Shown here: piece after piece, positions 44,079 through 53,716 of the stretch
How positions within the stretch are numbered: position 1 is the first letter of the stretch
How the letters are laid out: each line of letters opens with the position of its first letter
The notes under the pieces: generated by a model
The model's database searches: none
The model's input: the letters and a program-made list of their open reading frames with translations, nothing else
What the model was told of the DNA's origin: nothing
Source: Bacteroidales bacterium
GTDB lineage: Bacteria; Bacteroidota; Bacteroidia; Bacteroidales; Lentimicrobiaceae
DNA length: 64,000 bases
NCBI GenBank assembly: GCA_024636955.1
Contig: JAGXGB010000011.1
Location: 1 to 64,000 of the forward strand
Direction of reading: 5' to 3'
Position numbers and translations under genes: made by a program

Positions 44079-45092
44079 ATGAATGATCTGTCAATAAATT
44101 ACATGGGAATTAAACTGGCTAGTCCTATTATTGTAGGCGCCAGCAACTTGGTGAATAACCTCGAAACACTTAGGAATTTGCAGGAAGCAGGTGCGGGTGC
44201 AATAGTGTTCAAATCACTATTTGAAGAACAAGTGCAACTTGAAAGCCTTCAGCTTAATTCGCAAATGGAAATGTATAATGAGCGCAATGCCGAGATGATA
44301 ACCATATTTCCAGATATGCAACATGCAGGCCCTGCTGAACATCTTCATAAACTGCGTGAAGCCAGAAAAACAATTAGTATTCCTCTAATTGGAAGCTTAA
44401 ACTGCATATTTGCTGAAACCTGGGTTGACTGGGCTAAGCAAATAGAAGCAACAGGTGTTGATGGACTTGAATTAAACTTCTTTGGCCTGCCACGTGATTT
44501 TGAAACATCAGCTGCCTCAATTGAGCAGGAACAAGTATCTATAGTTAAAATGGTTTGCCAGGCAGTGAAAATACCTGTTAGCGTGAAGCTGAGTCCATTC
44601 TACACTAATACATTGCAGGTAGTTAAGCGTATGGAAGAAGCTGGTGCAAAGGCTTTTGTTTTGTTTAACCGCATGTTTGAACCTGATATCAGCACTAATT
44701 CCTTGAAGCATATTGCTCCGTTCAATCTCAGTGAACATGGTGATTACAGAATGGCCTTAAGGTATATTGGTATTCTCCACAATAACACAAACGCCTCATT
44801 AATCGGATCAAACGGAATTCATTCAGGTCTTGATGTAATTAAGTTAATGCTATCAGGGGCTGATGCTGTTCAGGTTGTAAGCACTATATACTTGAATAAC
44901 CCAGAAGTAATTGTTGGAATGCTTGCTGAAATAAGAAAATTCATGGAAACCAATGAATTCCGCTCTTACGAGGATTTCAGGGGAAAACTATCAAAGGATA
45001 ATACACGTGATCCTTTCGTTTACAAAAGAGCACAATACATCGACTTGCTCCTGCATTCTGAAAATTTGTTCAAGGACAATAAGCTTGTATAA
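44079..45092 (+). CDS. Dihydroorotate dehydrogenase-like flavoprotein
   Basis: A TIM-barrel protein of 337 residues related to class 1 dihydroorotate dehydrogenases: DLSINYMGIKLASPIIVGASNLVNN at the N-terminus, PLIGSLNCIFAETWVDWAKQIE, VSVKLSPFY (Lys motif) and the FMN-phosphate-binding IGSNGIHSGLDVIKLMLSGADAVQV. It differs from true PyrD: the active-site Cys/Ser loop is not obvious and the C-terminal extension (YKRAQYIDLLLHS) is distinct. Proteins of this group are often next to nifJ in anaerobes, as here, and may use its reduced ferredoxin or feed electrons to it; the substrate is unknown. I therefore do not call it pyrD. Confidence 0.85.
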   Translation: MNDLSINYMGIKLASPIIVGASNLVNNLETLRNLQEAGAGAIVFKSLFEEQVQLESLQLNSQMEMYNERNAEMITIFPDMQHAGPAEHLHKLREARKTISIPLIGSLNCIFAETWVDWAKQIEATGVDGLELNFFGLPRDFETSAASIEQEQVSIVKMVCQAVKIPVSVKLSPFYTNTLQVVKRMEEAGAKAFVLFNRMFEPDISTNSLKHIAPFNLSEHGDYRMALRYIGILHNNTNASLIGSNGIHSGLDVIKLMLSGADAVQVVSTIYLNNPEVIVGMLAEIRKFMETNEFRSYEDFRGKLSKDNTRDPFVYKRAQYIDLLLHSENLFKDNKLV

Positions 45093-45180
45093 TCAACGCT
45101 GTTCCAACTAGGATTGCACTTGACAAGCTTAACAAAACAATTCAATACCCATTAGAAGAGCTTTAGTCAAGCTTATTCAA

Positions 45181-46104
45181 TCAACTCTGTACCTGTCGGG
45201 AAAGGGTAAGTCGTACAATTGCGTATAACATAACAGCAGCACTAATCCACTGAACCGGACTCAAGAGCCTGTCATTGAATACATAATCAAACACTATGGC
45301 TGAAAGTGGAAAGAATAGCTCACAAATTGTTGCAAGCATGGCAGGCACTTTACGCAACCCATAGTAATAAAGGAATATTGCTCCTGAACCAACAGTTACT
45401 GATATTATCAATATGATCAACCAGTTATGTGGTGTTACTACCTTGAACTCATTAACATGTCCTGTTGCAATTATAAAAGCAAGCATTATTAAGGTGGTGA
45501 AGCCATACCTGTAAAAACTGGCGGCGTAAAAGGATATTTTACGTAAAACCCCTTTACCAATTACTGTAGCTGAGCCGAATGCAAATGCGGCAATCAACGA
45601 ATAACCGGCAGCAATTGCAGTGTTTGACCCTGTTTTAAAGTCAGGAAAGCGAAGTCCGAATGTCAGGAAATAGCTTGCAACAATAGCTATACCTGCCCAC
45701 AGGATGAAATTCTCTCTCATTTTCTCTTTCAGGAAGAAATAGGCAAGAGTGATAGCAAAAACAGGCTGAAGCTTTTGAAGTAATACAACTACTGAAAGAT
45801 CCTGGAACTCAACCAGGAATAAAGCCCTTACTATTGCCATGGTGCCAAGGGCACCTCCCATAAAGGCCATTGCAACAAGCAATGAAATATCTTTAGCTGT
45901 GAGCGTTTTAAAATGCCTGTATTGTTTGAACAGGAATAAGTTCATTATAACAAACGGAACAAAATGAACTATAAAAACAACAAAGGAAATGTTCAGATTA
46001 TAAAGCTGAGGTGTTAACACAATGCCATCCAAACCCCACATTGTAGCCGAAATGCATATTGCAAGACAACCTATAAAAACAGATGATTGAAGTAACTTAG
46101 TCAA
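45181..46104 (-). CDS. EamA/DMT-superfamily membrane transporter
   Basis: A 307-residue inner-membrane protein with ten predicted helices in two EamA repeats: helices from about residue 10 to 145 and 155 to 300, with the typical ISATMWGLDGIVL and LQKLQPVFAITLAYFFLKEKM in the first half and ELFFPLSAIVFDYVFNDRL in the second. Such proteins export or take up small metabolites, often amino acids; the substrate is not recognisable. The upstream unknown membrane gene ends 24 bases before it in the same direction, so they may form an operon. Confidence 0.9.
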   Translation of the reverse strand: MTKLLQSSVFIGCLAICISATMWGLDGIVLTPQLYNLNISFVVFIVHFVPFVIMNLFLFKQYRHFKTLTAKDISLLVAMAFMGGALGTMAIVRALFLVEFQDLSVVVLLQKLQPVFAITLAYFFLKEKMRENFILWAGIAIVASYFLTFGLRFPDFKTGSNTAIAAGYSLIAAFAFGSATVIGKGVLRKISFYAASFYRYGFTTLIMLAFIIATGHVNEFKVVTPHNWLIILIISVTVGSGAIFLYYYGLRKVPAMLATICELFFPLSAIVFDYVFNDRLLSPVQWISAAVMLYAIVRLTLSRQVQS

Positions 46105-46128
46105 TGTAGAAAAGTATTATAATGGTAT

Positions 46129-46650
46129 TTAGAAGAGAATTCTTGCCTCATTCTTCAAATATTCAAGGGCTTTTTGAATTTCCGATTCATCAGCACTAAG
46201 TTCACTTTGGAATATCAATTGAGCCAAGTCAGTGGCTGGAGCATCTGCTTCAAGTTTGCCTGCTGCTTCATTAATTGAAGTGATAGCAGCTTCACGGGCT
46301 GATTTGATCATTAGCCATGCTTCAGTAGAAATATAAAGCTGTTGTGATAAATTATGATCAAACTCTTCGCGTATGTTGCTTATGAGTGATTGCTGCAGTT
46401 GTACAGCACTTTGTCCTAACGATACATTGCGCAAAACTATTTGAGATGATGCCATCCTTTCAAGCAAGAGAACCATACGCTCATATGCCTGTAAGCGCAC
46501 GGGGGTAATCAAATCCTTATTCTTCAAGCCAATACGTACAATGAGCTTTTCTTTCTCAGTTTTTATATAATATCTTACAACAACCCATGCTATAAGAGCT
46601 ATGATAAGTATGGGAATCAATAAATAAACAAATTCAACAAATTGTATCAT
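46129..46650 (-). CDS. Conserved Bacteroidota protein of unknown function, membrane-anchored
   Basis: A 173-residue protein with one N-terminal membrane helix (about 8-28, LLIPILIIALIAWVVVRYY) and a cytoplasmic alpha-helical region (VRLQAYERMVLLLERM, QSLISNIREEFDHNLSQQLYISTEAWLMIKSAREAAITSINEAA). I recognise it as a lineage-conserved hypothetical type but know no function. It lies 24 bases upstream of the EamA gene on the same strand and is divergent from the aminotransferase gene. Confidence 0.75.
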   Translation of the reverse strand: MIQFVEFVYLLIPILIIALIAWVVVRYYIKTEKEKLIVRIGLKNKDLITPVRLQAYERMVLLLERMASSQIVLRNVSLGQSAVQLQQSLISNIREEFDHNLSQQLYISTEAWLMIKSAREAAITSINEAAGKLEADAPATDLAQLIFQSELSADESEIQKALEYLKNEARILF

Positions 46651-46770
46651 ACGGTAATGGATAAAACAAATGCAAATATCGGAAATCTTTTGATTTTGAT
46701 TACTAAATCCTTGCTTAAGGTGTTTTTATTTCATTATTTTGCTCATCCTAATGAAAATACTTTTTAGGTG

Positions 46771-47988
46771 ATGCATACTATAGTCAACAATATGTTATCC
46801 GACAGAATTAACCGGTTATCAGAATCCGAAACACTGGCAATGACCAGGAGATGCCGTGAGTTGAAAGAAAACGGCATTGATGTTATCAATCTCAGTATTG
46901 GTCAGCCTGACTTTAATACTCCTGAATATATAAAGGATGCTGCACGCAAGGCAATGGATCAGAACTTTACAGGATATCCTCCTGTAAATGGGTTTGCTGA
47001 TCTGCGAAATGCTGTAATCACCAAGCTAAAACGTGATAACAAGCTTGAATACAACGCTGAGCAGGTTGTTGTATCCACTGGTGCCAAACAGGCTCTTGCA
47101 AATGCAATTTTAAGTCTTGTTAATCCGGGTGACGAGGTAATACTCCCTACCCCCTACTGGGTTTCATACAGAGAGCTTATTAAGCTTGCAGAAGGTGTAA
47201 CAATAACAATTCCTGCAACTGTTGAGAATGATTTTAAGATTACTCCTCATCAACTGGAGAATGCAATTACTGAAAGAAGCAAAGTTTTCCTTTTCAGCAG
47301 CCCTTGCAATCCAAGCGGCTCAGTATACTCACGGAGTGAACTTGAGGCTCTTGCTGAAGTGTTTGAACGCCACCCTCATATATATATTATATCTGATGAG
47401 ATCTATGAGCTTATCAACTTCAATGGAAGGCACGAATCAATTGCACAATTTGAATCAATCCGCGATAGGGTTATAATTGTAAACGGCGTATCAAAAGGCT
47501 TTGCCATGACAGGCTGGCGCTTAGGTTATCTGGTTGCCCCTCTCGCAATAGCTAAGGCTTGCGATAAATTACAAGGACAAATTACCTCTGGAGCTTCTAG
47601 TATTTCACAAAAAGCTGCCGTTGCCGCGCTTTTAACTGATCCATACCAATCGGAAGAATTGCTGCACATGGTTGCTGTTTTTAAGACACGTAAAGAGCTT
47701 TTCTATAAGTTGCTGTGTGATATCCCGGGTTTTGTAACTAATAATCCTGAGGGCGCTTTTTACTTCTTCCCTAATGTCACTTCTTACTTTGGAAAGAAGT
47801 GGAAAAGCATTCCTATCACTGATAGTACCGAACTCTGTAATTATATACTTGACAACGCTTTTGTTGCTATAGTACCAGGTGATGCTTTCGGAAATCCTGA
47901 CTGTATTCGCTTATCCTATGCTACTTCAGAAAATGAACTAATAGAAGCTGCAAAACGCATTAAGGAAGTACTTGCTTTGTTGACTTAA
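46771..47988 (+). CDS. Pyridoxal-phosphate aminotransferase, class I (AspC-like)
   Basis: An aspartate/aromatic-type aminotransferase of about 405 residues. The N-terminal LSDRINRLSESETLAMTRRCRELKENGIDVINLSIGQPDFNTPEYI is the standard subgroup I-gamma opening; NPSGSVYS carries the PLP-facing Asn, ISDEIYELINF the Asp, and VNGVSKGFAMTGWRLGY the Schiff-base Lys and the Arg-binding loop. The C-terminal FGNPDCIRLSYATS holds the substrate-carboxylate Arg. Possible starts are GTG 46768, ATG 46771 and ATG 46792; a weak -7 (TTATTTTG) lies just upstream. It is probably an aspartate transaminase, but related enzymes handle other amino acids. Confidence 0.93.
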   Translation: MHTIVNNMLSDRINRLSESETLAMTRRCRELKENGIDVINLSIGQPDFNTPEYIKDAARKAMDQNFTGYPPVNGFADLRNAVITKLKRDNKLEYNAEQVVVSTGAKQALANAILSLVNPGDEVILPTPYWVSYRELIKLAEGVTITIPATVENDFKITPHQLENAITERSKVFLFSSPCNPSGSVYSRSELEALAEVFERHPHIYIISDEIYELINFNGRHESIAQFESIRDRVIIVNGVSKGFAMTGWRLGYLVAPLAIAKACDKLQGQITSGASSISQKAAVAALLTDPYQSEELLHMVAVFKTRKELFYKLLCDIPGFVTNNPEGAFYFFPNVTSYFGKKWKSIPITDSTELCNYILDNAFVAIVPGDAFGNPDCIRLSYATSENELIEAAKRIKEVLALLT

Positions 47989-48340
47989 TTTTTAGTTCTG
48001 AGTCTGTATATTAATTCTACCAGAGTATGTTTAGTACTCTATCAGATTCTGTTAAGTACTCTTTCAAAGTCCGTTAAGTACTCTATCAAAGTCTGTTAAG
48101 TAATCTATCAAAGTCTGTTAAGTACTCTATCAAAGTCTGTTAAGTAATCTATCAGACTCTGTAAAGTACTCTATCAGAGTCTGTTTAGAACTCAAAATTG
48201 ATTCTTACATAGTAAAACATGTAAATAAGAATTTCTCGCTCAGTACTAAAGAGCTAAAGCAGGAATGCAGACTTTTTATCTATAGTTTTTTATTTCCAGT
48301 GTCCTTTGTTAACTTTGTTGTCTGAATTCCGTTAATTGAT
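47989..48340. other. Intergenic region filled by a 22-bp repeat array and a promoter
   Basis: 352 bases between the aminotransferase and wbpB. About 200 bases are the tandem array listed separately; the rest is AT-rich and carries TAACTTTG (48310-48317), a TAnnTTTG -7 element for the wbpB-wbpA pair. Confidence 0.65.
48011..48208. repeat. Tandem array, nine units of exactly 22 bp (AGTACTCTATCAAAG..)
   Basis: AGTACT or AGTAAT begins a unit at 48033, 48055, 48077, 48099, 48121, 48143 and 48165, a weaker AGAACT at 48187, and a diverged unit at 48011; every step is 22 bp. The inner units differ at only one to four positions, and AGTACT/AGTAAT alternate from 48077 to 48165, giving a hint of 44-bp higher-order duplication. 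CAGACTCTG (48153) and CAGAGTCTG (48175) form a 9-bp inverted pair. There are no spacers and no open frame. Confidence 0.92.
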
Positions 48341-49312
48341 GTGATGTTATATACAAAAAATCAAGCTCCAGTAAATTTCGCTTTGATAGGTGCAGCAGGG
48401 TATATTGCTCCCCGGCACATGAAAGCAATAAAAGATACCGGAAATGTGTTGGTTACTGCGCTGGATAAATTTGATAGTGTTGGTGTAATTGACAGTTTTT
48501 TCCCTGATGCTGACTTCTTCACTGAACCTGAGCGCTTTGACCGACATCTTGATAAGCTTAGAAGGAAAGGAGAGCGCAAAATTGATTACGTTAGTATTTG
48601 CTCTCCCAACTATCTCCATGATGCTCATATACGATTGGCCTTACGTAATCATACCCATGCCATTTGTGAAAAGCCGTTAGTGCTTAATCCATGGAATGTT
48701 GATGCATTGGCTGAAATTGAGAAAGAAACCGGGAAAAATATAAACACTATCCTTCAACTAAGATTGCACCCCTCTATCATTGCCCTCAAGAAGCAAGTAG
48801 ATGAAGCACCAGAGGGCAAAGTATTCGATATTGACCTTACCTATATCACCAGTCGTGGCAGGTGGTACTTTATAAGCTGGAAAGGTGACATAGAGAAATC
48901 TGGTGGCGTTGCAACTAATATAGGTATTCACTTTTTCGACATGCTGATTTGGATTTTTGGTGATGTACAAAAGAATACTGTGCATATTTCAGCGCCTGAT
49001 AAAGCAGCCGGATTTCTTCACTTGCAAAAGGCCCGTGTTCGCTGGTTCTTGTCAATTGATGAAAAAACGCTGCCCGAATTAGCAATGCTTTCAGGTAAAC
49101 GCACTTATCGCTCTCTTACCATTGAAGGTCAGGAAGTTGAGTTCAGTGAAGGGTTTACTGATCTGCATACACTATCATACAGTCACATCCTTAATAATGA
49201 AGGATACACAATTCACGATGCATTACCCAGTATACAACTTGCCCACTCAATAAGAAATTCAGAATTAACAGGTTTAATGGGTGACTACCACCCGTACCTT
49301 AAAACACTATAG
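48341..49312 (+). CDS. wbpB: UDP-N-acetylglucosaminuronate 3-dehydrogenase, WbpB/WlbA type
   Basis: A Gfo/Idh/MocA oxidoreductase of 323 residues that oxidises C3 of UDP-GlcNAcA on the way to diacetamido-uronic acid residues of surface polysaccharide. The match to Pseudomonas WbpB is strong throughout: [48 protein letters not shown] (catalytic Lys), [34 protein letters not shown] and [18 protein letters not shown]. The start is GTG 48341 or ATG 48344. wbpA follows directly, its ATG 41 bases after this stop. The later pathway genes (wbpE, wbpD, wbpI) are not in the window. Confidence 0.95.
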   Translation: MMLYTKNQAPVNFALIGAAGYIAPRHMKAIKDTGNVLVTALDKFDSVGVIDSFFPDADFFTEPERFDRHLDKLRRKGERKIDYVSICSPNYLHDAHIRLALRNHTHAICEKPLVLNPWNVDALAEIEKETGKNINTILQLRLHPSIIALKKQVDEAPEGKVFDIDLTYITSRGRWYFISWKGDIEKSGGVATNIGIHFFDMLIWIFGDVQKNTVHISAPDKAAGFLHLQKARVRWFLSIDEKTLPELAMLSGKRTYRSLTIEGQEVEFSEGFTDLHTLSYSHILNNEGYTIHDALPSIQLAHSIRNSELTGLMGDYHPYLKTL

Positions 49313-49352
49313 GCTTAAGAAAAGCCGTTTAATTAAACAAAACAATATTACG

Positions 49353-50612
49353 ATGAATGAGTCAATGAATATTTGCGTTATCGGCCTTGGCTATGTTGGA
49401 CTGCCTCTGGCTGTTGAATTCGGGAAAAAATTTCCTGTTGTTGGTTTTGATATTAATCAAACCAGAATTAATGAATTATTGAGAGGGCACGACCGTACAT
49501 TAGAAACTTCAGATGATGACCTGAAATCAGCAGTTCACCTTGAGTACACAACCAATATTGAAGATACCCGTAAATGCAATTACTACATCGTAACAGTACC
49601 AACTCCAATTGACACTCATAAACGCCCTGACCTCACACCCCTCATCAAGGCATCAGAGACTGTTGGAAAAGTTCTCAAAAAAGGCGACATAGTAATTTAC
49701 GAATCAACCGTTTACCCTGGGGCAACTGAAGAAGACTGTGTTCCTGTACTCGAAAAATTCAGTGGGCTTAAGTTCAATGCTGATTTCTATTGCGGGTATT
49801 CACCCGAACGTATTAATCCGGGGGATAAAGTACATACAGTTACCAAGATACTTAAGGTTACTTCAGGCTCAACCCCCGAAATAGCTGTGAAAGTTGACAA
49901 TCTTTATAAAAGTATAATTGAAGCCGGCACTTATATGGCTTCAAGTATAAAAGTTGCTGAAGCAGCAAAAGTTATTGAGAATTCACAACGCGATATTAAC
50001 ATAGCGTTCGTAAATGAACTCTCTCTTATATTCAATAAAATGGGCATTGATACCCAGGAAGTACTCGAAGCAGCCGGCACAAAATGGAATTTCCTTAAAT
50101 TCTTCCCAGGACTGGTTGGTGGCCATTGCATTGGAGTTGACCCTTATTATCTTACCCATAAAGCACAGGAGCTTGGATATAATCCTGAGATTATCCTTGC
50201 GGGCAGAAGACTTAATGACAATATGGGCTTTTATGTTGCCAACCGTGTTATCAAGAAGATGATTCAGCGCGGGCAAACAATAGCTGGAAGCAAAGTGCTG
50301 ATTTTAGGAATTACGTTTAAAGAAAACTGTCCTGATATCAGGAATTCAAGGGTAATTGATGTCATTAATGAATTCAGGGAATACTCTTGCGAGGTTGATG
50401 TTTATGATCCATGGGCTGATTCAGATGAAGTTAAGCATGAATATGGCGTAACTTTAACCGAAAAGCCCGGCACAGGATATGACGCTATCGTGTTGGCCGT
50501 ATCACACAATGAATTTCTGAAAGTAGACCTTAAAGCCCTTGGAAATGGCAATACGGTTGTTTATGATATCAAAGGTCTACTAAGCAAGGAACTGGTTGAC
50601 GAACGATTATAG
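49353..50612 (+). CDS. wbpA: UDP-N-acetyl-D-glucosamine 6-dehydrogenase, WbpA type
   Basis: Oxidises UDP-GlcNAc to UDP-GlcNAc uronic acid with two NAD. The N-terminal Rossmann motif is [42 protein letters not shown] and [12 protein letters not shown] are typical of the WecC/WbpA/TviB group; the catalytic Cys lies in [17 protein letters not shown]; the C-terminal domain has [17 protein letters not shown]. From the ATG at 49353 it has 419 residues, the normal size; the track ORF adds a leader overlapping wbpB. It works upstream of WbpB in the pathway though it lies downstream in the operon. The stop codon touches the first unit of a 44-bp repeat array. Confidence 0.95.
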   Translation: MNESMNICVIGLGYVGLPLAVEFGKKFPVVGFDINQTRINELLRGHDRTLETSDDDLKSAVHLEYTTNIEDTRKCNYYIVTVPTPIDTHKRPDLTPLIKASETVGKVLKKGDIVIYESTVYPGATEEDCVPVLEKFSGLKFNADFYCGYSPERINPGDKVHTVTKILKVTSGSTPEIAVKVDNLYKSIIEAGTYMASSIKVAEAAKVIENSQRDINIAFVNELSLIFNKMGIDTQEVLEAAGTKWNFLKFFPGLVGGHCIGVDPYYLTHKAQELGYNPEIILAGRRLNDNMGFYVANRVIKKMIQRGQTIAGSKVLILGITFKENCPDIRNSRVIDVINEFREYSCEVDVYDPWADSDEVKHEYGVTLTEKPGTGYDAIVLAVSHNEFLKVDLKALGNGNTVVYDIKGLLSKELVDERL

Positions 50613-50742
50613 TGTTTTAATTAATCTAAAAATCTGGCTACAGAAAAATTTTGAAGTGTTTTAATTAATCTAACACTCTGGCTACAGAAAAATTTTGAAG
50701 TGTTTCAATTAATGTAGCACTCTGATTACAGAAAGATTTTTC
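50611..50742. repeat. Tandem array, three units of exactly 44 bp
   Basis: AGTGTTTTAATTAATCTAA begins units at 50611 and 50655, and AGTGTTTCAATTAATGTAG begins the third at 50699. The first two units are nearly identical; the third has diverged at about nine positions. The array starts within the wbpA stop codon (its last two bases) and fills most of the convergent gap to apbE. 44 is twice the period of the arrays at 13.1 and 48.1 kb. Confidence 0.9.
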
Positions 50743-50825
50743 TTTATAGTAAGAAGCAGCTAACATCATTAACATTGAGTAGCTATTATTATTCTTGTTA
50801 AAGCCTTAAAATTAACTTACGGCTT

Positions 50826-51824
50826 CTATTGGACTTCCAAAGGAAACCCTTCGCTTGACCAGTTTTTTAATTCACCATTGTTGTCATAAATGATATATAC
50901 TTCTATATCACTACGCGATTTGATGAAATCTCTTGTTTTTTCAAGTCCCATTACCATAAACGCTGTTGCATAAGCATCAGCTGTCATGCAGTCGTCTGCT
51001 AACACTGAAACGCTTAAAACAGAATGCTGAACGGGGAAACCTGTTTTAGGATCGATAGTATGTGAATATTTCTGTCCATCTTCAAGAAAGAATTTCCTGT
51101 AGTTGCCGCTTGTAGCAAGTGCCTTGTTGTTTAACTGCACAATGGTTTGTATGGTACGTTCACTGTCTGCACTTTCTGCAGGCTTCTCAATTGCAACGTT
51201 CCATGAAGTATTATCAGGTTTCATTCCTTTGGCTAATACTTCACCCCCCACATCGATTAGGTAATTCTCAATACCTTTATCCTGAAAGTATTTACCAATA
51301 ACGTCACAGGTGAAGCCTTGGGCAATTGCATTATAATCTATCATTATTGCCGGAACTTCTTTAATTAATCGACCGTCAATTAATTTAATTTTCTTATAAC
51401 CAACCAAAGGAAGCAAACTGTCAATCATTGCTGAATCTACCTTACTGCGCCCGGTAAAGCCCCAACCCCACACATTTACCAATGGCATTACAGTAATATC
51501 AAAAGCGCCATCTGTTTCCTTTGATATTTCCATAGCTTTATTAAAAACCACTTCAAATATTGAGTCAGCCTCTACTGTACTGTCGTTTCTGTTGAACTTT
51601 GATATCACAGATTCTTCAGCATAAACGGAAGCCGACAAATCAAAATTCCTGAATAGGCTGTCGAGTTGCATACTGAAATCCCGCATAGCGGCATCATAGT
51701 AAGTGATGGCATAATAGGTCCCTTGAGCTTTGCCAGAAATCTTTATTGGCGCAAGTTCTGCGTTACTGCAAGAAGCGAGCACCAGCAATAACAAGAATAA
51801 CCTGGCATTAACCACCAAAGTCAT
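50826..51824 (-). CDS. apbE: FAD:protein FMN transferase (ApbE), lipoprotein
   Basis: Attaches FMN through a phosphoester bond to Thr of flavoproteins such as NqrB and NqrC. From the ATG at 51824 it begins [19 protein letters not shown], a lipoprotein signal, so it acts in the periplasm. Family segments are [83 protein letters not shown] and [18 protein letters not shown] (metal-binding Asp/Thr). It overlaps the 3' end of nqrF by 17 bases and is the last gene of the nqr operon, exactly where its substrates are encoded. The longer ORF start within nqrF is less likely. Confidence 0.96.
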   Translation of the reverse strand: MTLVVNARLFLLLLVLASCSNAELAPIKISGKAQGTYYAITYYDAAMRDFSMQLDSLFRNFDLSASVYAEESVISKFNRNDSTVEADSIFEVVFNKAMEISKETDGAFDITVMPLVNVWGWGFTGRSKVDSAMIDSLLPLVGYKKIKLIDGRLIKEVPAIMIDYNAIAQGFTCDVIGKYFQDKGIENYLIDVGGEVLAKGMKPDNTSWNVAIEKPAESADSERTIQTIVQLNNKALATSGNYRKFFLEDGQKYSHTIDPKTGFPVQHSVLSVSVLADDCMTADAYATAFMVMGLEKTRDFIKSRSDIEVYIIYDNNGELKNWSSEGFPLEVQ

Positions 51825-53052
51825 CGTAAGCAATGTTTTCTTTAGGAACACCAAGATTATCAAGCATTTTAAATACTGCTGCATTCATCATTGGCGGTCC
51901 GCAGAGATAGTATTCTATATCCTCTGGTTCTGAATGTTTGCTAAGATAATGGTCTAGCACAACCTGATGGATAAAGCCTACATAGCCTTCCCAGTTATCT
52001 TCAGGAAGTGGCTCAGATAGTGCTAAGTTAAATTTAAAATTAGGGAAATCTTTTTCAATTGCCCTGAAGTCTTCTTCGTAAAATACTTCTCTTAAAGACC
52101 TTGCACCATACCAATATGATACCTTACGATTAGACTTCTCAGTATGAAACAAATGGAAAATATGTGAGCGGAGAGGCGCCATACCTGCTCCACCACCAAT
52201 ATAGATCATTTCCTTATCAGTTTTCTTGATATGGAATTCGCCATATGGACCTGATACCATTACTTTGTCACCAGGTTTTCTTGAGAAGATGAATGATGAA
52301 CATATACCGGGGTTAACATTCATAAATGCGTTCTTTGCCCTGTCCCATGGTGGTGTAGCTATACGTATATTCAGCATCACAATATTACCCTCAGCAGGGT
52401 GGTTGGCCATTGAATAAGCACGATAGATAGGCTCAGGATTCTTCATTTTTAAATCCCAGATTTTAAGCTTATCCCAATCTTCTTTGAACTTGTCTTCGAT
52501 AATCATGTCTTTGAAGTCCACATCAATTTGCGGCACATCAATCTGAATATATCCTCCTGAATCAAAATCAAGGGCTTCACCTTCAGGTAATCGAACAACG
52601 AATTCTTTAATGAACGTAGCAACATTCTTATTGCTGACCACTTCACATTCCCATTTTTTAATACCGAATATTTCTTTGGGGATGCCAATTTTTAGGTCGC
52701 CTCTTACTTTAACCTGACAACCCAGGCGCCAGTTATTTTGTTGCTCTTTTCTTGTGAAGTAAACCTGTTCAGTAGGCAAAATATCCCCTGCTCCTTCAAA
52801 CACCTGGCATTTGCACATAGCACATGTACCACCTCCGCCACAAGCTGATGGAAGATAGATCTTTTCATCTGCCAAAGTTGACAGCAATGTAGAACCCGGC
52901 TGCACCTCAAGTTCAGTTTCATCATTGATTAGTATCTTAACCTTACCTGCCGGTGTTAGCTTTGCACGAACATACAACAGCACTCCCACCAAAATGAGTA
53001 TAATGACAAGAAAGACCGCGATACTTATAAGAATTATTACACCTGTTCCCAT
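51808..53052 (-). CDS. nqrF: Na+-translocating NADH:quinone reductase subunit F
   Basis: The electron-input subunit: an N-terminal membrane anchor (about 4-28), a 2Fe-2S ferredoxin domain ([15 protein letters not shown] plus a distal Cys in RLGCQVKV), an FAD domain (RAYSMANHP) and the NADH-binding domain ([15 protein letters not shown], and [10 protein letters not shown] near the end). It is complete at 414 residues. It oxidises NADH on the cytoplasmic side and passes electrons to the 2Fe-2S centre and NqrC/NqrB. It is followed by apbE with a short overlap. Confidence 0.98.
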   Translation of the reverse strand: MGTGVIILISIAVFLVIILILVGVLLYVRAKLTPAGKVKILINDETELEVQPGSTLLSTLADEKIYLPSACGGGGTCAMCKCQVFEGAGDILPTEQVYFTRKEQQNNWRLGCQVKVRGDLKIGIPKEIFGIKKWECEVVSNKNVATFIKEFVVRLPEGEALDFDSGGYIQIDVPQIDVDFKDMIIEDKFKEDWDKLKIWDLKMKNPEPIYRAYSMANHPAEGNIVMLNIRIATPPWDRAKNAFMNVNPGICSSFIFSRKPGDKVMVSGPYGEFHIKKTDKEMIYIGGGAGMAPLRSHIFHLFHTEKSNRKVSYWYGARSLREVFYEEDFRAIEKDFPNFKFNLALSEPLPEDNWEGYVGFIHQVVLDHYLSKHSEPEDIEYYLCGPPMMNAAVFKMLDNLGVPKENIAYDDFGG

Positions 53053-53084
53053 ATTAATATACTTTCTTTAAGACAAACAAATTA

Positions 53085-53702
53085 TTACAGTTTTATGCCT
53101 ATAAAACTCATAAAAGCAATAGCCATCAAACCGGTTATTATAAAAGTTATTCCAAGGCCGCGTAGAGGCGCAGGAACATTTGAGTACCTGATTTTCTCCC
53201 TGATAGCAGCAATAGAAACAATAGCTATCCACCATCCAACACCACTTCCTAAACCGAACGATGTAGCTTCAGCTATTGTTCCGTAGTCACGTTCCTGCAT
53301 GAAAAGTGAACCTCCTAAAATAGCGCAGTTAACAGCAATTAACGGAAGGAAAATTCCTAATGAAGCATATAATGTTGGTGAAAACTTCTCAATTATCATT
53401 TCAACTAGTTGAACCATTGCAGCAATAACAGCAATAAACATGATAAAACTCAGGAAGCTAAGATCGACAGCAGCAAATTCACCTCCCATCCATGATAATG
53501 CTCCCTTTCGCAATAGGTAATTATTGATAAGATAATTTACAGGCACGGTAACACCAAGCACGAATATAACCGCTAATCCGAGTCCGTTTGAGGTCTTTAC
53601 AGTTTTTGATACTGCCAGGTATGAACACATACCAAGGAAATAGGCAAATACCATATTGTCGATGAAAATCGACTTGATAAATATATTTATAAGGTTTTCC
53701 AT
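53085..53702 (-). CDS. nqrE: Na+-translocating NADH:quinone reductase subunit E
   Basis: An integral membrane subunit with six helices, 205 residues. [33 protein letters not shown], the Cys in the first half and the second-half counterpart [17 protein letters not shown] are conserved; paired cysteines of NqrD and NqrE hold an iron centre in the membrane. It lies 14 bases after nqrD. Confidence 0.97.
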   Translation of the reverse strand: MENLINIFIKSIFIDNMVFAYFLGMCSYLAVSKTVKTSNGLGLAVIFVLGVTVPVNYLINNYLLRKGALSWMGGEFAAVDLSFLSFIMFIAVIAAMVQLVEMIIEKFSPTLYASLGIFLPLIAVNCAILGGSLFMQERDYGTIAEATSFGLGSGVGWWIAIVSIAAIREKIRYSNVPAPLRGLGITFIITGLMAIAFMSFIGIKL

Positions 53703-53716
53703 AGCAAGTGTTCGAT

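Noticed and set aside
44079-45092. Annotation as pyrD (true dihydroorotate dehydrogenase)
   Set aside because: The nifJ neighbourhood and divergent active-site and C-terminal regions fit the DHOD-like group of unknown substrate better.
50743-50825. Terminator for apbE or wbpA between the 44-bp array and apbE
   Set aside because: No stable GC stem with a U tract is visible; the array itself might serve but this cannot be claimed.
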